Shown here one piece after another: positions 1-12,096 of a DNA stretch of 64,000 nt (positions are counted from its first letter, which is position 1; each line of letters starts with the position of its first letter). The position numbers and the translations under genes are program-made. Origin of the DNA: Megaleporinus macrocephalus (lineage: Eukaryota > Chordata > Actinopteri > Characiformes > Anostomidae); the NCBI GenBank assembly GCA_021613375.1, contig CM038704.1, forward strand, positions 36,177,162-36,241,161. The letters are read 5' to 3'. The notes under the pieces were generated by a model that worked only from the letters and a program-made list of their open reading frames with translations, searched no databases and had not been told where the DNA came from.

Positions 1-754
1 TACTTGGCAAACATAACCCATTTCAAATGGTACAGGATTACAGGCTGTTATGCTAGTCTTTTGTAAACCGGAGATAACAACATTAATACCTCGTCTCTGA
101 AGTACTGAAGGTGGATCTACAAAGGTCAGTAGAGCAGGACAAACCCTTTCCAACGAACCCTGGGTCACATTGCTAGCCTAAATCCCAAAATCACCAGGTT
201 GTGATGTCAAAAGAACAAGTTCAAACGAAGGTATCATGTCCCTAAACTTCTGAGAAACATGTTCAAAGAAAGTATTTGGACCACTATTTGCATTAGCAGG
301 TCAGTAGACCCTCCTGAGTACTAAACAAGAGGAGCACTCACCTGATACCTGCCCTCGAGGAGCATAGCTGGAACAACACACAGAGCACCATATTCACAGA
401 GTTTAAAGAGCCGGTGCTCAAGAGAACACTTTGTACTGAAGAGGTACGGCCACGCTCCGGTGAATAATGACCAGCATAAAGAGACTTGATTAAAAATTTA
501 ACCAGGCGAGAGGCTATCACACGCAATTACGAACTGCTCCTGAAATTCCTAGAGACTGCTTAAAGATCTCAAGGGCTCCAGTACTGTGCAGTTCAGTGCC
601 TTCTCACCTCCAACATGAGTCAGCACACGGAGGGGCTTGGGCTGAACCTAATGGTTGAAGACGTCATGCCAGAAATGGGAAAACACTAAAGACAGCTCAT
701 CTGTCACAGCTGTGGAGTCTGTTGCCAGATATTTGTTAAGTTGCTTTGAAGAGT
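1..754. other. Non-coding stretch, nothing recognised
   Basis: No splice-flanked exon, RNA gene or known repeat was recognised here. Open frames are short and do not resemble any family I know. If rptor intron 3 reaches this far the stretch is intronic. Confidence 0.5.
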
Positions 755-1465
755 GTTTGTATGCACTGAATAATCATGGTCTTTGCTGGAGAACCGTGAC
801 ATTTGCTGAAGAATGACGGAACTTTCTGGTAAATGTTGGTGTTTTTCAAGGACATCAGTCTTTATTGGAATGCAGTGATGTTTGTCAGAGAATGATGGCG
901 TTTATTGGTGGTGGACAATGAAATCTGTTGGGAAATTATTGGTCAGGTAATAGCAGGTTTACTGAAAATCAACACTGTACAATAAAGAATGGTGGTGTTC
1001 TTGGAAAGATGGTGTTTACTGAAAACACTGGAATTGGCTGGAAAGCACGAGGGGTGTTCGTTAAAGAATGATGTAATTTGTTGGGAGACTTATGGTGCCA
1101 ATGGGAGAACAATGTGATTTGATGGATTCGTGTTTTCCGGAAAATGCTAGCTTGCATTGGAAAATAATGAAACTTGCTGATGAATGTTGGTGTTTGTTAA
1201 AAACAGTGGTCTTGGCTGGTAAGCGAAGGTGTCTGTCAGTGAATGATGGTGTTCTTTAGAGAAAACAGTGTTAAAGAACAAGAGAATTTTTTTTGAGCAA
1301 TAAAATTTGATGGGAAATGAGTGTATTTGTTGGACAATGATTCTGAAAAATCTAATTAAAATAATGGTATTTACTGGGGAAATATCGTGTCTACTGGAAA
1401 ATCAATGGGGTGCTTGCTGGAGAATTAAGCCATGTGTTGGGAGAACGAAGGTGTTTATGGAATGA
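755..1465. repeat. Degenerate ~20-bp minisatellite
   Basis: The sequence can be cut into about 34 units of 18-24 bp, each beginning TTT or TTG and following the pattern TTTGCTGGAAAATGATGGTG with many substitutions and small indels. Clear examples lie at 774-900 and 1200-1260. Copies are strongly diverged, so the array is old and no longer homogenised. It has no coding potential. Confidence 0.7.
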
Positions 1466-2809
1466 CAATTTGACAAAAGTTTTTTCAAACTTTAATGTTC
1501 AAAGAAAAAAGTGGGATTGCAAATCACAGCAGACGTGAAAAAGATCATTTTAACGATGCTGAGATGATCCCTGTATACGGCCTCGACAAGCCCAAACGTC
1601 TGCAGTCAGAGTCTCCATGCTGTTCAGTTATTTTCTAATTCACTAGGAATTCAACTCAAATGTGAAACATCTTTTTTCACGCTCTCATTATCTCTCATTT
1701 AAATCTACCTCACCCTGTTTAGCTTGACAATGTGAAGCCCTAAAAGCAGAAGGAAGGCTTTGGTCAGTTCAGAAATGCTGGTTTTTGGCTGCAGAGCAAA
1801 CAGACATGCTACCAGATTCTCTTCAAAGAGGAAAAGCATGAACATTTCACATGAACACAAAATATTTAGGATAATAAAGATAAAGAAAAAGAAAAGAGAA
1901 GAAATACTGATACTAGTCAGACAGAAACAGAGAGAATTAAGCTACTAAGCATAGTTAAAGACTGAATCGTAGAAGTGTTTTGCTTTTTGCTCTTCTCAAC
2001 ATTGTTCTTACGAGAAGGAGAGGGTGGGCGTAGGCTTTTTATTGGTTAATGGAAAGCATTTCTAACTTATTACTCATCAAGGATTCTGCCTCAATGGAGC
2101 AGAACGCAACAGGCCAACAGAATGCAGTGATCTCTTATGCATTAAAATCCGCCTGTGCTTTGGCTCCTGCTGTAGTAATTCCTTCCCTTGAAATAAATCC
2201 ACAGGATGTCCCATTTTTTTAATTATCATGCTTCTGGTGAGCATCCCTCTCAAAATCTCCTCCACCTGCTCTGAATCCATCCCAACGAGTGATTGAAGGG
2301 AGTTCAAGAAGGGAGTTCAAAAAGGGAGTTCAAGAAGGAATCTCACAAGGGAAGCAGGCACTTTCTGAAGAGTGGATCCCCTCAGTAAATTGGTTAGGCC
2401 AGAGCGAGGGGGTATAAAGCAAAGAAAGATGGGAGGAAGAGAAGCTTGCAGGATCTGCTTGATCAACACTCGACGTCCTGATATATTTTTCTGCAGTTAA
2501 CAGAACATCTGCCAATACTGAGTCTGATCTAGACCCATCATTATTAAATAACTGCTTGATTGCAATTATTTAAGCGGACTGCAATTATCTGCCCTCGTTG
2601 TTAGATTTTGCAATCAAGTGTTCATATTATAACAACTGCAATAATGTAATGGACGGGTTTTAAATCGATCGAGTGATGGTAAATAAATGTGACCAGTGAA
2701 AAGCAGAAATTACAGCATGGGTCTTATGAGCTGACAGTATACGACCTTTAGAGACAGTACGGAGACCACATAAGATCGTCAGACAACATAAGACCTTTAA
2801 ACGGCAGCT
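1466..2809. other. Non-coding stretch, nothing recognised
   Basis: No gene was recognised. A small local triplication of a GGGAGTTCAA-type unit lies at about 2297-2338. A purine-rich run occurs near 1880-1900. Confidence 0.5.
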
Positions 2810-4504
2810 GATGTTTGTTAATAACTCCTTTAGGGGGTGGTGGTGAGTGATGTTTGTTTATTTGATGTTTGTTAACTCCTTTAGAGGGCGGTGGTGAGCG
2901 ATGTTTGTTTATTTGATGTTTGTTAATAACTCCTTTAGAGGGCGGTGGTGAGTGATGTTTGTTTATTTGATGTTTGTTAATAACTTTAGAGGGCGGTGGT
3001 GAGTGATGTTTGTTTATTTGATGTTTGTTAATAAGTCCTTTAGAGGGTGGTGGTGAGTGATGTTTGTTTATTTGATGTTTGCTAATAACTCCTTTAGAGG
3101 GCGGTGGTGAGTGATGTTTGTTTATTTGATGTTTGTTAATAACTCTTTAGAGGGTGATGGTGAGTGATGTTTGTTTATTTGATGTTTGTTAACTACTTTA
3201 GAGGGCGGTGGTGAGTGATGTTTGTTTATTTGATGTTTGTTAATAACTCTTTAGAGGGCGGTGGTAAGTGATGTTTGTTTATTTGATGTTTGTTAATAAC
3301 TTCTTTAGAGGGCGGTGGTGAGTGATGTGTGTTTATTTGATGTTTGTTAATAACTTCGTTAGAGGGTGGTGGTGAGTGATGTTTGTTTATTTGATGGTTG
3401 TTAATAACTACTTTAGAGGGCGGTGGTGAGTGATGTTTGTTTATTTGATGTTTGTTAATAACTCTTTAGAGGGCGGTGGTAAGTGATGTTTGTTTATTTG
3501 ATGTTTGTTAATAACTTCTTTAGAGGGCGGTGGTGAGTGATGTTTGTTTATTTGATGTTTGTTAATAACTTCGTTAGAGGGTGGTGGTGAGTGATGTTTG
3601 TTTATTTGATGTTTGTTAATAACTACTTTAGAGGGCGGTGGTGAGTGATGTTTGTTTATTTGTTGTTTGTTAATAACTACTTTAGAGGGCGGTGGTGAGT
3701 GATGTTTGTTTATTTGTTGTTTGTTAATAACTACTTTAGAGGGCGGTGGTGAGTGATGTTTGTTTATTTGATGTTTGTTAATAACTACTTTAGAGGGCAG
3801 TGGTGAGTGATGTTTGTTTATTTGATGTTTGTTAACTCCTTTAGGGGGTGGTAGTGAGTGATGTTTGTTTATTTGATGTTTGTTAATAACTCATTTAGAG
3901 GGTGGTGGTGAGTGATGTTTGTTTATTTGATGTTTGTTAATAACTCATTTAGAGGGTGGTGGTGAGTGATGTTTGTTTATTTGATGTTTGTTAACTCCTT
4001 TAGGGGGTGGTGGTGAGTGATGTTTGTTTATTTGATGTTTGTTAATAACTCATTTAGAGGGTGGTGGTGAGTGATGTTTGTTTATTTGATGTTTGTTAAT
4101 AACTCCTTTAGGGGGTGGTGGTGAGAGATGTTTGTTTATTTGATGTTTGTTAATAACTCATTTAGAGGGCAGTGGTGAGTGATGTTTGTTTATTTGATGT
4201 TTGTTAATAACTCCTTTAGGGGGTGGTGGTGAGAGATGTTTGTTTATTTGATGTTTGTTAATAACTCATTTAGAGGGCGGTGGTGATGTTTGTTTATTTG
4301 ATGTTTGTTAACTCCTTTAGGGGGTGGTGGTGAGTGATGTTTGTTTATTTGATGTTTGTTAACTCCTTTAGGGGGTGGTGGTGAGTGATGTTTGTTTATT
4401 TGATGTTTGTTAATAACTCCTTTAGGGGGTGGTGGTGAGTGATGTTTGTTTATTTGATGTTTGTTAATAACTCCTTTAGAGGGTGGTGGTGATGTTTGTT
4501 TAAG
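2810..4504. repeat. 54-bp minisatellite, about 31 copies
   Basis: Unit length is about 54 bp. Each unit contains GATGTTTGTTTATTT, then GATGTTTGTTAATAACT, then a G-rich half (TTTAGAGGGCGGTGGTGAGT). Units differ mainly by loss of AATA (50-bp units), loss of GAGT, and GGGGGTGG versus AGAGGGCGG. The start is sharp after CGGCAGCT at 2809 and the array ends near 4504. Since 54 is a multiple of 3, the minus strand stays open (a proline-rich SPPPPKGV/NKHQ pattern at 4244-4525). That is a repeat artefact. Confidence 0.93.
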
Positions 4505-6189
4505 TGTTAATTTGAGAGAGCACACTTCACTGAAGAATAAAATCTATGCAGTCCCGGTAAAGTTCTGGTGGGTCAGTAATTACTGATAGTTAAGATCAGG
4601 ACATTACTGTCAAATCTTTGAAATATGCCTTTATGGGTCCAATTCCAATCTTCCAGGTTAGATCAGGTAACCTCTATCACTCTATCAAACCACCTGTATG
4701 GCTCACACAGTTAATGAGGCACTTTTTACAAGAAGACAAGAGAAGAAAGTTAGCTGACACAAGGCCATTTACTGTACAACTGATAGACCTTGCTAGAGAG
4801 ATGGCTCTCAGCCCACTGTGTTTAGAATAAGGACAGCAATCTGTCACCCTCTACTTCAGCAGCTCTAAACCCATTAACACAAACACACCAGATCTTGTTA
4901 ACGCAATCGATTTAAATCTTTCTCCTTCATAATCGTCCCTCAAGCGTCATAAAGAGCATTGCTTTGTTGGCAGCTGATTCTGTCTGCACCCTCCCTGACT
5001 GTCGGAGACGAAAGAGAGGAGGAAATGCAAAGCAAAACGTCCTGATGAACGGGCAAGCGCAGGCTGGACAGGACAAACAGAGAAACGGGACACAAACTGC
5101 AAGGACACAGTAATACAGCTCACTTAAAAAACCTGCACGTCCCGCCAAAATCCAGACGGAGGGGTAACACTGATTGTAGCCCAACAAGCCCTGAGTGAGT
5201 GTTGTGGATTATTTGGAATTGTGGCATGCAAGCAGTGGTCTGCTCAATGACTGCCTGTAATTCTTGAAGAGAACAGGCAATGTTAGACTACCTATGAGAG
5301 ATCCCTGAAGGTGCATGTCATTCTCTACATTGTGTCCGTATCGAAAATGTCAGATGAAAGCCGTTTTAAAAACTGCTACTATGTTGTACTCATAAAGGTT
5401 TAAAACCCAATATATTTCGTCTTACATACATTATTTCGCTACTGTTGCTGGAATCTGTTCCTTGAAGTCGAAATATGACCACTGCCACCAGCAGGCACTC
5501 CTGAAATGATGCCGCATGAAAGTATGTCCCAGTGCACTCTATTACTGCCAACGCAACTTCACCATCACACTCAAGCATTCTGGGTTATATGGAGCAGTCT
5601 GGTGAGGCTTCCTGTCTTAGTCCAGTGCGCAGAGATGTCTGCGTGCACCAATCAAAGATCATATTTCACCTTCTTCCAGTAACATTCAGAGGAAAATTGT
5701 ACCCAAGATGGGTTTGGAAGTATACTTGTTTTTCTTATCTTAGCAGATAATTTTAAGATTGTTAACACGTGTAACATGTTTCTTTCAGTAGTGTCACTTG
5801 AAAGGTCACATTGCTAACCGTTTCTTAATTGTCCAGTGTAGATACCCAAGGCTGTTGTCGATACCACGGGAGCTTTAAAACACACATAGCTGCTTCTCAA
5901 ACAACTCTTTGGCAAAGTATATAGTCCACAAACTGTCTGATTTCTTGTGCGTGAGGCGTGGTGAGTAGACTACGCGTCATTTGTGCCTCTAAAAGTCTAG
6001 TCAGGGCGTCTTTTAGTCTATTTAACCATTTAAAGATCACATACGTTTTAGGTACCTTTTAATACATTAAGTCTAGGATGGCCATGCGTTTTCCTTGTGC
6101 TTCTCAGTCGCCCAAAATCATCCAATGGTTACAAATCCATAACAAAAGAATACAAATTTTAATGCCTAACACACTCACTATACAGTAAT
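4505..6189. other. Non-coding stretch, nothing recognised
   Basis: No exon with plausible splice sites, no RNA gene and no clear repeat was recognised. Open frames here are short and lack familiar motifs. Confidence 0.5.
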
Positions 6190-6279
6190 CTTAAAATTTG
6201 TCGTTAGATTGCTTGACTAACCGAAAAAAGAATCTGTACATTAATCGGTTAAGAAATTAATCGTTAGGTGCAGCCCTAA
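6190..6279. mobile_element. hAT-like element end (fragment)
   Basis: The stretch ends with GATT/TAATCG-rich sequence running into TGCAGCCCTAA. In reverse complement this is TTAGGGCTGCA followed by ACGATTAAT-type sequence, a terminal signature common in fish hAT-type non-autonomous elements. The partner end was not found, so limits are uncertain. Confidence 0.35.
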
Positions 6280-8170
6280 TTTTGCTAAATCCATTAAACG
6301 ATAAAGGATGTAAATTTTTCCCCCATACAGAAAACCAGACTCAGAGTTCCTAACACGGGCACGAGGCCGAACACAGTAACATATATACACATAGTGACAA
6401 TTAAAAAGGTGCTTTTCTACCTCAGTGTAAGGTACAATTGGACTGTAGATTCTTCTACTACCAGTTACTTTGTTTTCCGCTGTAGATATAGTAGCCCCTC
6501 ACTGTAGCTGGACATCACAGTAACAAAGATTGGTCAGAAGAGGCTCAGGATAGCAAGACACAACACGGAAAAAAAACAAAAGAAAAAACAGGAGAGATCG
6601 CAAAATACTATGTCAGAGTTCAGGCAACATGACTATACAGGTTGTGCAAAGGGAATACAGGAGTGTACACTAACCTGGCTAGCATATATGTTTAAGATGA
6701 TGGTGACAATTCTGTCTGACCAATCAGTAGCCTGTAGCATTTTTACCTCACACTTGGCATCAGCTCACTTTAAACCTTGGCAGAGTCACCACCAACAACA
6801 GGACTCAGTACCAGGCTTGCCTAATAGAAAAACCAAAACAGGCAAGTATAGTCGTGTTGAGCCAGGACCACACCATGGAGAAGCAGCTGAAGACACTGAT
6901 GTCACAGAGGGTCTATGTTGCCCACAATGATTTGAAAGAGTCTGAGGGAGATGTGTGATGATTTCAAGCATCCTGACAAACCTTTACAATGATGAGAGTA
7001 TATCCAGGTCACACACTCGATCAGAAGTGACTTAATGGTGTGATAAGCCTTTAACCTGTTTTAACTTAGGAGTGATCAGAGTCTTCTGATATTATAAACA
7101 TACAAGCGCTGATGAGTCTATAACCTGCGACAGTCAGTGACATAGACACTGAAGTGACCGGCTACAGCCAGTAAGAAATCTAGTACAGAGAAATGTGCAA
7201 GCAGCCACAGAGATTGAGGAGATGGAAAATGAGCCTTCATTAATGTTTAGGATGTATGAAACAGGACTTATGCCCGAGCTGCCTGATGCCAGTAGGTGAG
7301 GGATACGTTTCCATTATTTGGTAGCTGCTCGTCGCTCAAGTGCAAAACGTCACAGACACCAAACATGTCTTGGCTGACTGACTACATAATGGAAATCAGA
7401 GCAAATTGAATATTTCTTTAAATAAACAGGCTGTTTTATTTTACTACCGCCATCAATAAGTTTGACTTACTGGAAGAGAAGACAAATGATCAAGACTGTG
7501 CTAAAGTCTTGTGTGGTCCTGTCTGGGCTGAGACAGTGATTTCCTGTTGGGAGTCTGATTAAGATGTCCCGCGGGCACTGAGCAGATCATGTTGAGGGGT
7601 CTCAGGAGGACTGAGCCATTAGCGGGAGATGGGCTTCGGAGAACACTCCCTAACAATCTTACAGAGAAACGGAAATCAGTGGAGCCACTAATTGGACTGC
7701 TGTACAATAAAAGGTCTTTGGTCAAAAAAATCAGTCTGGGAAAACTGCTGGACCACGGCTAAGTGGAATGCACCAATCAGAAAAATTGATTGATGGGTTT
7801 TTCCTGCTCGCATGATGTTAACTGCATCTACTGGAACGAAGGGTAAATTGTAGTTTAAGAATAGGCGGAGAACAAAAGAGAACACAGTTGTCTTTTACAG
7901 TTAATAGCAAGCCTCTGGACAAGACCCTCTGGAAACCATGAAGAGCCTAGTTTGGTATTTGGTTCTTTACTTCTTAGCTCAGGGTGGACATAAGCTGGGA
8001 TGGAACAAAATGTAGACTGTCTAAGATGGGGAAATTAGGCTTTACACATCTGACGATCAACCTACCCTTTATCTGAAAAGTGCAAGCGCTTGTCAAGGTA
8101 CCCTATCCAGCTCTAGGTCGTGTTTATATTTTCGTTCTATCCTAGAAATCAACCCGACAGTATAGTGATT
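6280..8170. other. Non-coding stretch, nothing recognised
   Basis: No gene was recognised. Two overlapping open frames near 6610-6971 on opposite strands have no recognisable domain and no splice context. Confidence 0.5.
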
Positions 8171-8458
8171 ATCCATCCATCCATCCTTCCATTATCTTCC
8201 GCTTTATCCTGCTAGTCAGGGCACAGAGGGCTGGAGCCAATCCCAGCATTATCAGGCGAGGGCAGGTACACCATGGACAGGTCGCCAGTCCATTGCATGG
8301 CCAACATACACTCATGCACCCATTGACACCTACAGGCAATTTAGCATGTGTTTGGACTGTGGGAGGAAATCAGAGTACCAAGAGGAAACCCACTCAAGCA
8401 TGAGGAGAACATTCAAACTCCACACAGAACGACCCGGACTGGGAGACAGTGCTAACAG
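8171..8458 (-). mobile_element. tRNA-headed SINE with (ATGG)n tail, copy 1
   Basis: In reverse complement the copy reads GTTAGCACTGTCTCCCAG, a body with GTTCTGTGTGGAGTTTG, ACTGGCGACCTGTCCATGG and GTGTACCTGCCCTCGCC, then GATAATGG and a (ATGG)n tail. This is the widespread fish SINE layout of a tRNA-derived head joined to an RTE-like 3' tail (HAmo-type). The head is truncated, since the A-box region is not visible. Two further copies lie at 43148-43373 and 48700-49020. Confidence 0.8.
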
Positions 8459-9109
8459 CAAAGTAATTAGCATTCTTCAATATTTCAGGTACCTGGCTAA
8501 GGTACATCTGGAACCAGAAGAGAACCACTCTGATCTCTAAAGGCTGTCGTAGAGACACTTGATGTACTGAACATTTGTAAACTTAAAGAATTCTCATTAT
8601 CAGACCACAGATGAAAATTAAGGCAGGCACCCCCTCTCGCATTGACAAACATAAAAATACTGCAAATTGGGAGTAAAATTTTTTGTCAGAACTGTTACTA
8701 TGATGGCTGATTAGTGATTCTAGGACCAGAGGTCAACAGCAGTCACAGATCTTGAATGGGTAAGAACTGCCAAAACTCCACCAACTACGAATGGCAGAGT
8801 CACGAGAGGGGCTGCTGAATAATCAGGCTCATAGCCCATCAACATAAATGATATTACACATTCTGTCTCAGAATTGGATCAAGATTTTATTGCAATCCTC
8901 TTGTATAGTGTGACACAAACAGAATTAGTCCTCTGTTATCAGAGTTTTCTAGCAGGCTTGCGTAAGATTCAGACCTCCTGGGACCTCTTCGGATCTTTTT
9001 CAAATGATGGTTATACCTGGTTCGTCTATGCATCTCAAACTACCTGAGAAATGGATGCTTTTAGCATCAGTATTTCCTCTGTAAGATCCCAATATCTTGC
9101 TTCTACTGT
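8459..9109. other. Non-coding stretch, nothing recognised
   Basis: No gene or clear repeat was recognised. The C/T-rich character of the next segment begins near its right end. Confidence 0.5.
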
Positions 9110-10330
9110 TCAGCGGATTGTTCCCTGCTTCAGGAGTCTCTGTTCCCTGCACCGGTTCTTCCTTATGCTTCTAGGGAGTCTTGGATTCTCAGTGTTGCTT
9201 TTTCATGCTTCTAAAGAGGTCTGAATCTTGGTTCTTCTTATTAGTTATTCTTTAGGCTCCTAGAGTGTTTTTTTTTGTTGTCTTTATTTATATTCTTATG
9301 GAAGCAAGGAGCCAAAGAACCAAAGAGGAACCAAGACTCACAAAGTAAACCTTTACTTTGTGAGTCCTGGTTCCTCCTCGGTTCTTCTTTATATTTATAG
9401 GAAGCTTCACTTCTATATTCTTTAGAAGTTTTGAGTCTTGTGTTCCTCAGTGTTGCTTCTTCATGCTCCTAGAGAGGTTCCTTTCAGTTCTTTTTCTTGT
9501 TTTCTCTAGTGTCTCGGTTCCTCATACTAGTGGTTCTTTAAGCTCATAGGAAGTTGCTTCTAATTGCTCTTAAAGAGAATTAAGTCTTGGGTCTTCCTTA
9601 TGGTCCTACAGAGCTTTGAGTCTTTAATATTCTCAAAGCCCTTTCAGGGGTTCTTCGGGCTCTTAGGAAGGTTTTGAGCCCCTGTTTCTCTCAGTGTTTC
9701 TTTAAGCTTATAAGAAGTTTTCCTTTTTGAGTTCCCGTTCCTCTCAGTGGTTCTTGACGCTCATGGAAAGTGTCTTGGTTCCTCACTGGTCCTTCATAAT
9801 GCACTTAGAGCATTAGGTCTTAGGTCTTTGTTCGTTTCTGTGTATTTCATGCTATTAGGAGGTTTTGAATCTTTTGAGTTCATCAGTGTTGCTTCGTGAT
9901 GCTCTTCGAGAGCTCTGTTTCTAAATCTCTGTTCCTCACTGGTTCTTTATGTTCTGAGAAAGTTTGAAGTCATGGCTCCTCAGGCACCCCTCCTTAATGC
10001 TTTTACTGAGGTTCCTGGTTCATTTGAGTGGTTCCTTTTCAGGCTCCTGGAGTTTTGTGTCTTTATTCTTCTTAGTGTTTACTTATGCACTTCTCCTTAA
10101 ACTTCTTATTCTGAGACTTTATTCCTCTCATTGGATCTTTGTGTTATCAAGAAGTTTCGAGTCTTTTGAGTTCCTCGATCTTGCTTCTTCATGCTCCTGG
10201 AGAGTTTTGAGTCCTTGTTCTTCTCAGTATTTATTCATGCTCTTAAGACATTTACTCTATTTGAGTATTGGCTCCCCTCAAAGTTTCTTTCTCTTTTTTT
10301 GGGTTTTTTTGTCCGAGAGGCTGGTAGAAA
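9110..10330. repeat. Degenerate ~45-bp C/T-rich minisatellite
   Basis: Roughly 25 diverged units of about 40-50 bp repeat the order GGTTCCTCAGTGGTTCTT, then TATGCTCCTAGGAGG, then TTTTGAGTCTT. Examples lie at 9440-9475, 9530-9560, 9745-9790 and 10170-10230. The resulting 129-codon open frame at 9964-10353 is low-complexity Leu/Ser/Phe-rich and not a gene. Confidence 0.7.
9314..9388. repeat. 36-bp near-perfect hairpin
   Basis: The arm at 9314-9349 (AAAGAACCAAAGAGGAACC, then AAGACTCACAAAGTAAA) is followed after two bases by its reverse complement at 9352-9387. I count three mismatches in 36 pairs. It sits inside the degenerate 45-bp array, and both arms are versions of that array's GGTTCCTC/GAGTC unit, so one unit was copied in inverted orientation. 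Confidence 0.85.
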
Positions 10331-11860
10331 TTTTACACCTCCTGAAAGTTTAATGCATTGGGCGCCCCTTGCCTTAACCCATCTGCCTCATCACAACTTG
10401 TCACAACGTTAAAGTCCACCAAGATTTATATGCAAACTCATTGGTTAGTGTATTACAGCATCATCATTCTAACTTTTACTTTTTTTTTAGACTCCATATT
10501 GTGTGTGTACTCTGTACCCTTTACACCCCACGGCGCTGTCTAACCCACACAAGCAGCACTACCCCAAACCCAGCATGACGTCCACTCCCTAACACACTCC
10601 CACAGCGTCACCCCTGCTGCGCGACTGTGTGTGGCTCGCTCCCAGGGTGCTCTGTTTCAGGCACAACAACAAATCCCCGTCCCGCTCACCAGACATGACA
10701 ACAAGAAAACAAACAACGGCAACTGTAAACTCACATGGCCTGTTCGCATGAAGGTTCTCCTACGTCCCGCTTACTAACAGAACGATTCTGGCAAAACAGT
10801 TAATGGAAAGAACTGCCAATATTGCGACCGTGACTTTAACTGCAATTCCTTTATGTAAATGATGGTCTAAGGAGATCAGCATATCCTATTTTTATTGGCT
10901 TGAAACTTGAACACTGCAACAGACGGCCAGTTAGCTGTGGTTAAATCTTCCCGCTCTGAGCTGTTGCTGTTGATCATATAAGCTGTAATCAAAACTGCAG
11001 CTTTTGCGATTTGAAAACCGCACTGCATCACTTGCATTAGTTTTTATCAGTCTGACAGCGAGCTCACATTTATCAAGCTAAACACTAGCCAGTTTGCCAG
11101 CAGCACTTCATCAAGCAGGGCAGTCCAAAAAAAAAGTTTATTACTGCTCCAGATTGCTTAAAACACTCATCATATAGAATCAGAAACATCTTCATTCTGC
11201 CGCTCACTGACCACAGCTGACCAAACAGCTGTTTTAAAGATGATGGTGAAACCGATTTGCACCCACAGATCATAACCGACTGATTCAAACAGTCTTAGGA
11301 ACCTGATGAGTGCCATCAGATGAGGCACAGTCATGCAGAGAAAGGATTTTATTTCATACTATGAAAATAATTGTGATGTTTTCAGTGATGCTATTAACCA
11401 CAACTTTCCCAGTTTCAGCACTGAATGAAAGGCTTGGGATGTTTGAAAAATCTGATCTGCTGATTTCAATTTTAGCAGATTCCAACTTTCTTTTTTCATT
11501 GTTAAGAACAGTGCTTGACAACATGCACATTTTATTTTACCTTATCTTTAATGGAAATTTTCACACCTTGAAATATAAAAGTGCACTGGGTTACAGAACA
11601 AACCTTTTCCTTTTTTTCACGTTTATGCTGCGTGTGCGTGTCTGAAATGGGGATTTGCCAGTTTTCCCACTTAATTGCACTGAAACGTTCAATAAAGTCG
11701 TATTTACATCTGGTAAACTCAGGATTCTAGATAACACATGAGTTACAAGATGAAATGTATAATGCGACCTGTATAATACCTGTAAAATAACCTCTCACAC
11801 AAGTAAAAAACATTAAACTTGCAGCAAATGTGAAAAATATACACCTGATGTGGTTTTGAT
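10331..11860. other. Non-coding stretch, nothing recognised
   Basis: No gene was recognised. An open frame of 111 codons at 11310-11645 (plus strand) has a hydrophobic start but no family resemblance and no splice support. I treat it as chance. Confidence 0.5.
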
Positions 11861-12096
11861 GGTTATTTTTATGAATAATATTGAACATTTTTGCAGTAAG
11901 TTTTTATCAATAAAATGATAAAAGCAGCATCCTTGACCTTGACACTTGACTGGCAGTTTCCTGATCCCACATTTGCTGAAAGATCTCCTTCACTGACAAT
12001 TTACTGGATATAAAAAAGCTGTTATTTATTTACCAGAATTATGTTCTGATCTATGTAAAATATTTATTCTGATATTCATACATAACCCCTACATTC
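11861..12096 (+). repeat. Left inverted arm
   Basis: Runs from GGTTATTTTTATGAATAATA to CATAACCCCTACATT. Its inner end is the first half of the 25-bp minisatellite unit, so the minisatellite was probably seeded from this arm. Confidence 0.85.

Noticed and set aside
4244..4525. Proline-rich 93-codon minus-strand frame
   Set aside because: It is the 54-bp minisatellite read in triplets, not a gene.
9964..10353. 129-codon hydrophobic plus-strand frame
   Set aside because: It consists of translated C/T-rich minisatellite units and resembles membrane segments only by composition.
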